The notes under the pieces: generated by a model
Told to the model about the DNA's origin: nothing
What the model saw: only the letters and a program-made list of their open reading frames with translations
The model's database searches: none
Program-made: the position numbers and the translations under genes
From: Achromobacter sp. MFA1 R4
GTDB lineage: Bacteria > Pseudomonadota > Gammaproteobacteria > Burkholderiales > Burkholderiaceae_B
DNA: 64,000 nt
Direction: 5' to 3'
Assembly (NCBI RefSeq): GCF_900156745.1
Contig: NZ_LT707065.1
Span: 5,406,086-5,470,085, forward strand
Shown: positions 59,726-64,000 of the stretch, in pieces
Layout: each line of letters starts with the position of its first letter
Numbering within the stretch: the stretch's first letter is position 1

Positions 59726-60478
59726 TCAGAATGAACGCGCCACCGAGAAGACGGCGCCGATGCGGCCCGACGGATGGCCGTATTTGGTGGGCAGCCAGTT
59801 GTCCTTGGTGGCGCCGACCGCCGCCAGCCCCAGGATCCAGCCCTTCAGGTCCTTGGTCACGCCGACCTTGTAGTCGACATAGTGGCCGATGGAATCCCCG
59901 TCCATGTTGGTCTGGTTCTTGAGCTTCTGGTAGCCCAGGTGACCCACCAGGCCCCAGCCGTCGCCCAGGTCGAAGGTGGCCGTGCCGTCCAGATACCACG
60001 TGCCCTTGCTGTCCGGCGTACTGAAGAAGTCGCTGGGCGTGTACGAGTACTTGAGGCTGTAGTTGCCGTAGGACGCGCCCAGGTACAGGTCGGTGTTGTT
60101 GTAGTTGCCGCCTTTGGGCGAACTGGAGCCGGGATAGTAGTAATGCAGCACGCCCGCATCCAGCGTGAAGCCGCCGCCGACGTCGCCCTTCCAGCCGCCG
60201 TAGAAGTCCATTTCCAGGTTGCCGTCGGTGAAGACGAAGCTGGAGACGTTGGAGTTCCAGTTGCCCAGGTAGAAGCCCGAACTGTGGTTCAGGTCAAAGC
60301 CCAACTGCACGGCGGGGCGAAAATCGGTCTGGGAGTAGCCCCGGAACCGGTAGTCGCTGACTATGGTTGCGTTACCGCTGAGTGAAAAGCCGCCTCCGAG
60401 ATCGGTGGGTTCGGCCTGCGCCAGACCTGCAAAGCAAACGGCAAGCGCGAAGGGCAAGGCTAGCAACGTCTTCTTCAT
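59726..60478 (-). CDS. TorF-family putative outer-membrane porin
   Basis: 250 residues. Signal peptide cleaved after AQA (about 22). The mature part is built of alternating beta strands ([51 protein letters not shown]) and ends in Phe (FSVARSF), as for a BAM-assembled barrel. The [15 protein letters not shown] segment marks the TorF (Gcw_chp) family, whose ligand is unknown. Start at [10 protein letters not shown]. It has its own terminator and no operon partner. Confidence 0.85.
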   Translation of the reverse strand: MKKTLLALPFALAVCFAGLAQAEPTDLGGGFSLSGNATIVSDYRFRGYSQTDFRPAVQLGFDLNHSSGFYLGNWNSNVSSFVFTDGNLEMDFYGGWKGDVGGGFTLDAGVLHYYYPGSSSPKGGNYNNTDLYLGASYGNYSLKYSYTPSDFFSTPDSKGTWYLDGTATFDLGDGWGLVGHLGYQKLKNQTNMDGDSIGHYVDYKVGVTKDLKGWILGLAAVGATKDNWLPTKYGHPSGRIGAVFSVARSF

Positions 60479-60600
60479 GGTGCGGAAGTCCTGATCGGAT
60501 TTACGAGAAAGCGGACAGCGCATGGCGCATCCGGCTGACCGGCCCTGCTGCAAGGGTATTGCCGGCTCAAATTCCATGAAGCAATGTCCATGCCAGGTCT

Positions 60601-60624
60601 GGCCATGCACACAAACGCATGGCC
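60601..60624. promoter_or_regulatory. Perfect dyad upstream of the TorF-type gene
   Basis: GGCCATGC-N8-GCATGGCC, an 8-bp perfect inverted repeat about 120 bases upstream of the TorF start, in a 356-bp gap. A regulator site or transcript hairpin are both possible. Apart from the terminator at 60726-60761, the gap shows nothing else. Confidence 0.4.
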
Positions 60625-60725
60625 GGCGCGCGGCGGCGAGCCTGACGCACCAGTTTGGTGCCCCGCTTTGGGGCGCGTTGGCAGCGCATGCGTCATAACG
60701 GGGAGCGACGCGTCCACCCTCACGA

Positions 60726-60761
60726 ACAAAAACCCCGGCACGCGCGGGGCGTCCGGGGTTT
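60726..60761 (-). terminator. Intrinsic terminator of the Spy-like gene
   Basis: Minus strand AACCCCGG and CCGGGGTT arms around a 14-base loop that can pair further, followed by TTTTTG. About 75 bases past the Spy-like stop codon. Confidence 0.75.
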
Positions 60762-60834
60762 GAAGCAGCCGGCGGGGCTTGCCCCCGCCTTGCGACAGGG
60801 GCCGGGCCGTGGGGTCAAGCCGGGGATGGCAGGC

Positions 60835-61461
60835 TTAGCTGGCCTGGGGCGGCGGCGGCGGGGGCACGTCGCCGGCGGGCGGAGGCGGCGGCATGCCGGC
60901 GCGGCCCTTGCCATGACGACCTTCCATCTTGGCGTGACGCTCGGCCATGCGGGCTTCGCGTTCCTTGACGATCTTGGTGACCTGGCCCCGCTGGGTCTCG
61001 TTCAGGCTGTCCCAGACGGCCAGCCATTGGTCACGGACCTGCTTGGCCTGATCGCCGAACTGGTCGCGGCGCTTTTCGGATTGTTCGATCAGGGCGCGGG
61101 GATCCAGCTTGCCGCTGTCCAGTTGGGCCTTCAGCAGATCGTGGCGCTTGCCGCCGGCGGCGCGCATCGCTTCATGCAGGCTGCGCTGGCTTTCCTGGGC
61201 GGTCTTGAACAGGGCTTCCTGCTTGGCGTCGAGCTTCAGTTCGGCGACCTGGGCCTTGGACACGGGGCCCAGGCCGGGGATGAAGAGGCCGTCGCGCATG
61301 CCCTTGTGGAAACCGCCGCCGCGGTGACCTTCGTGCATGGCGGCCGGACCGCCATCGGCGGGAGGCGGCGGCGCAGCCATCGCGGTGCCGGCCGCGAAGC
61401 CGCTGGACGCGGCGACGATTGCAAGGGCAACCAGATTGGAGCGGATAGCGAATCGGGACAT
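60835..61461 (-). CDS. Spy/CpxP-like periplasmic protein
   Basis: 208 residues. Signal peptide (about 1-29, AMA). The mature part is nearly all helical and charged with the LTxxQ-type repeat LNETQRGQVTKIVKEREARM, typical of Spy/CpxP/LTXXQ proteins that bind unfolded periplasmic proteins. An HEGHRGGGFHKG segment could bind metal. The last 25 residues are a proline stretch (AGMPPPPPAGDVPPPPPPQ), unusual in the family. Start MSRFAIRSNL. Standing alone with its own terminator. Confidence 0.82.
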   Translation of the reverse strand: MSRFAIRSNLVALAIVAASSGFAAGTAMAAPPPPADGGPAAMHEGHRGGGFHKGMRDGLFIPGLGPVSKAQVAELKLDAKQEALFKTAQESQRSLHEAMRAAGGKRHDLLKAQLDSGKLDPRALIEQSEKRRDQFGDQAKQVRDQWLAVWDSLNETQRGQVTKIVKEREARMAERHAKMEGRHGKGRAGMPPPPPAGDVPPPPPPQAS

Positions 61462-61650
61462 GTGTGTCTCCTGAAAGTGAAGAAAGCGAGGCCATTGTGC
61501 GATCCCGCTGGTTTCATCCAGGTTTCGCGCGCGCCCGTCTTGTTTCAGTCGATTGCTTACCTGCCGACGCAAGAACGGGGCCCTGCAGGCCCCGTCCGTC
61601 TTGCGGCTTGCGTCGCGACGCAAGCGCATCCGATGCGGCAGGCGTCGCGG

Positions 61651-62430
61651 CTAGCCCGCGTCCCAGGCCGCCATGTATTCCTTCCAGTGCGGCGCGTCGC
61701 TGGCGCCGAGGGTATCGCGCACCAGCGCGATCTCGGCCTCGTAGGCCGCGCGGTCGAGTTCGCCCCGCAGAAAGCGAAAGCGGCAATACACCAGCCACGT
61801 ATTGACCACGTCGGTCTCGCAATACGCCCGCACCTCGTCGGCGCGGCCGCTGCTCCAGGCCTCCCAGACCTTGCTGCCGTCCATGCCCAGCTTGCCCGGA
61901 AAGCCGCAGAGCTTGGCCAGTTCATCGAGCGGCGCATTGGCGCGGCCGTTGTACTTGGCCAGCACGTCCATGAGGTCGACGTGGCGCGTGTGGTAGCGCG
62001 AGATGTAGTTGTTGAACTTGAAGTCGCGGTCTTCTTCGCCCATGTCCCAATACCGCGGCGCGGGCACGCCCTGTATCAGGCTGCGGTAATGCAGCACCGG
62101 CAGGTCGAAGCCCGAGCCATTCCAGCTCACGAGCCGCGGGGTGTAGCGTTCGATGGTCTTGAAGAAACCCGCGAGCAAGGCCGCTTCGGGATCGTCCGGC
62201 TGGCCCAGCGTCTTGACGCGAAAGCCCTGGTCGTCGCGGAACACGCACCCCACCACCGCGACCTTGTGCAGGTGCAGGGGCAGGAAGTCGTGACCCACGG
62301 CCTCACGCCGCGCGGTGAGCGCGCGTTCGACGACTTCCTGGTCGGGCACGTCGGCGCCCCAGCCATTGAGCTTGCGCAGCCCATCGGCATCGGGGATGGT
62401 TTCGAGGTCGAATACCAGGGTGGGCGTCAT
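61651..62430 (-). CDS. Predicted PolB-type 3'-5' exonuclease
   Basis: 259 residues. DnaQ-like fold of the DNA_pol_B_exo2 family: Exo I FDLETIP (Asp8, Glu10), Exo II SWNGSGFDLPVLHYR, HTRHVDLMDVL and Exo III YCETDVVNTWLVY. No polymerase domain. DNA repair or RNA turnover are possible roles. Its ATG overlaps the nlpD stop (ATGA), so it is co-expressed with nlpD. Confidence 0.88.
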   Translation of the reverse strand: MTPTLVFDLETIPDADGLRKLNGWGADVPDQEVVERALTARREAVGHDFLPLHLHKVAVVGCVFRDDQGFRVKTLGQPDDPEAALLAGFFKTIERYTPRLVSWNGSGFDLPVLHYRSLIQGVPAPRYWDMGEEDRDFKFNNYISRYHTRHVDLMDVLAKYNGRANAPLDELAKLCGFPGKLGMDGSKVWEAWSSGRADEVRAYCETDVVNTWLVYCRFRFLRGELDRAAYEAEIALVRDTLGASDAPHWKEYMAAWDAG

Positions 62431-63278
62431 TTGGGCGGCAGGTACTGCATCGGGTCGACGGGCGTGCCCTGGCGACGGATCTCGAAGTGCAGGCGCGGCG
62501 ACGTGGTGTCGCTCTGGCCGAGTTCGGCGATCTTGGCGCCGCGCTTGACCGTCTGGCCCGTCTTCACGAGCAGCGCGCGATTGTGCGCATAGGCGGTGAT
62601 GAAGCCGTTCTGGTGCTCGACGATGATGAGGTTGCCCAGCCCGCGCACGCCGTTGCCGCTGTACTTGACCAGGCCGTCGGCCGCGGCGGTGATCGGGTCG
62701 CCCAGCGCGCCGGCAATGTCGATGCCCTTGCTGCTGGTGTTGAATCCCTGCACGATCTGGCCGCTGGCCGGCCAGGCCCAGTTGATGACGCCCGCGTCAG
62801 CCGCGCGCGTGGCCGGCTTGGTGTCCACGGGAGCCGGCGTGGGCGTGGCCTCGGGCTCGGGCGTATTTGCCGCGGGGGTTTCGGGCTGGTCCAGCGGACG
62901 GGGCTGCGGCTTGGCGCCCGAGACCGGCGCGGTTTGCGCGCCGCCGCCTGCGCCTGCCGACATGCGCAGCACCTGTCCCACCGAGATCTGGTTGGGGTCG
63001 CTGATGTTGTTCCAGCGCTTGATGTTTTCGATGTCGACGTTGTTGGCGCGGGCGATCTTGTAGAGCGTGTCGCCCGGCTTGACCACATAGCTGCCTGACG
63101 TGGCCGTCGGCGCGGGTTGCCCGCCGGTCATGTCGACCACCGGGGCACGGGTACCTTTGGATGCGCAGCCGGCCAGGATGGCGAGGCTGAGGACCCCCAC
63201 TGCGAAGAGCGGGCGGCGCAGGCGCGTCAAAGAAGCGCCCCTATTCATATCGGTCAGTTGCAACTGCCCGTTGAGCAT
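62427..63278 (-). CDS. nlpD: Lipoprotein NlpD, amidase activator (LysM-M23)
   Basis: 283 residues. Lipobox LAGC (Cys38), LysM domain (about 63-107: SYVVKPGDTLYKIARANNVD), Pro-rich linker, degenerate LytM/M23 domain (about 185-280: SKGIDIAGALGDPITAAADG, TAYAHN, RLHFEIR). The zinc-ligand His of active M23 enzymes is absent before GIDIAG, as in NlpD, which activates AmiC during septum splitting. AGGAG before the ATG decides the start; an internal ATG (residue 11) is the alternative. Sixteen bp after pcm. Confidence 0.94.
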   Translation of the reverse strand: MLNGQLQLTDMNRGASLTRLRRPLFAVGVLSLAILAGCASKGTRAPVVDMTGGQPAPTATSGSYVVKPGDTLYKIARANNVDIENIKRWNNISDPNQISVGQVLRMSAGAGGGAQTAPVSGAKPQPRPLDQPETPAANTPEPEATPTPAPVDTKPATRAADAGVINWAWPASGQIVQGFNTSSKGIDIAGALGDPITAAADGLVKYSGNGVRGLGNLIIVEHQNGFITAYAHNRALLVKTGQTVKRGAKIAELGQSDTTSPRLHFEIRRQGTPVDPMQYLPPK

Positions 63279-63294
63279 ACGTTTCTCCTGTCGC

Positions 63295-64000
63295 TCAAGA
63301 TTGTATTCCGGACCGTAGCGGCACAAAGCGCACGGCCTCTAGTTCAGTACGTTTCCAGCTGGCCGCGCCTGTGCGTTCGATAAGAACCAGGCGCTGGTTG
63401 GAGCCCCCTTCCGGAGCGATCAGGCGACCGCCCGGCGCAAGCTGCGTAAGCAGCGCTTGCGGGATGGCCAGACCAGCGGCAGCCACAACAATAGCATCGA
63501 ACGGCGCCACGCCGGGCAGCCCCAAGGTGCCGTCGCCATAGATCAGCCGGATCCGGGTGGTCAGCCGCAAGGCGCGCAAATGCTCGCGCGCAAGCTCGTA
63601 CAGTCCGCGTATGCGTTCGATGGTGTGGACATCGCGCACGAACTGGGCGAGCACTGCGGCCTGGTACCCGCAGCCCGCGCCGACCTCGAGCACCCGCGTG
63701 GGTGCGCGGTCTTCGCAGGCAGCCGCGATCATACGCGCCACGACCCACGGCTGTGAAATGGTCTGAGAATGGCCGATGGGCAGCGCGGCATCTTCATAGG
63801 CGCGGCTGGCCAGGGCCTCGTCCACGAACAGGTGCCGCGGCACCGCGGCCATGGCGTTCAAGACGCGTTCGTCGGTAATGCCCTGCGTCCTCAAGCGCTG
63901 CACCATGGCCTGGCGCAGGCGTTCGGAGTTCAGGCCCAGGTTGCTGCCCGCCTGCGGCAGCGGCGCCTGCGATTGCCGCTGCAAGGTGGCGGCGGAAATG
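63295..64000 (-). CDS. pcm: Protein-L-isoaspartate O-methyltransferase (5' end outside window)
   Basis: About 234 codons are visible. SAM site [29 protein letters not shown] near the N-terminus, [20 protein letters not shown] and the end [11 protein letters not shown] are Pcm. It repairs isoaspartyl residues in aged proteins. A TTG exists at 63984, but the frame stays open to the edge, so the true start probably lies beyond the window. Followed by nlpD as in E. coli. Confidence 0.93.
   Translation of the reverse strand, partial: ISAATLQRQSQAPLPQAGSNLGLNSERLRQAMVQRLRTQGITDERVLNAMAAVPRHLFVDEALASRAYEDAALPIGHSQTISQPWVVARMIAAACEDRAPTRVLEVGAGCGYQAAVLAQFVRDVHTIERIRGLYELAREHLRALRLTTRIRLIYGDGTLGLPGVAPFDAIVVAAAGLAIPQALLTQLAPGGRLIAPEGGSNQRLVLIERTGAASWKRTELEAVRFVPLRSGIQS

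Overview
The window reads as a chromosomal segment of a high-GC betaproteobacterium of the Alcaligenaceae (Bordetella/Achromobacter type). This rests on the protein sequences, the gmk-rpoZ-spoT and glnA-ntrB-ntrC orders, the Neisseria/Bordetella-type GTG-started porin, the FabV enoyl reductase and the abundance of TRAP and hydantoinase-type genes. Genus assignment is inference. No tRNA, rRNA, insertion sequence, prophage or CRISPR array was seen. Coding density is very high and nearly every gene is intact; only ntrC (left edge) and pcm (right edge) are cut.

Left region (1-12.2 kb): a minus-strand nitrogen block, hemW, then glnA, ntrB and ntrC. glnA has a textbook sigma-54 promoter and two NtrC-type sites placed 33 bp apart beside the hemW terminator. 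rdgB lies upstream of hemW. Four accessory genes (EAL-CBS-GGDEF protein, chemoreceptor, acyl-CoA dehydrogenase, MmgE/PrpD protein) separate rdgB from rph.

Core housekeeping (11.5-24.1 kb): rph and yicC diverge; a lysP-like permease, amn, an NlpC/P60 hydrolase and an SDR follow; then the gmk-rpoZ-spoT series with a strong terminator, and a glutamine-type ABC transporter (binding protein, permease, ATPase).

Catabolic/transport region (24.3-45.1 kb): a C45-type Ntn acyltransferase faces a MarR-controlled fused hydantoinase/5-oxoprolinase; nudC; a first TRAP transporter; a porin; a lipoprotein hydrolase; and then a seven-gene minus-strand unit: LysR regulator, TRAP DctP-DctQ-DctM, DUF2848 protein, amidase and DUF1445 protein. 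The last unit looks like an import-and-hydrolyse pathway whose substrate is not known to me and is the best candidate for an undescribed system.

Right region (45-64 kb): fabV, a miniature orphan pilin-like protein, ybbA/tesA whose divergent start codons share one CATG, ppiD with an intrinsic terminator in its leader, ugpQ-rlmJ, a lipoamide-dehydrogenase-like flavoprotein downstream of a peroxiredoxin-glutaredoxin hybrid, a CueR-controlled copper module (copZ diverging from copA-cueR, one operator each), rlmD, a TorF-type outer-membrane protein, a Spy-like periplasmic protein, and pcm-nlpD followed by a PolB-type exonuclease rather than rpoS.
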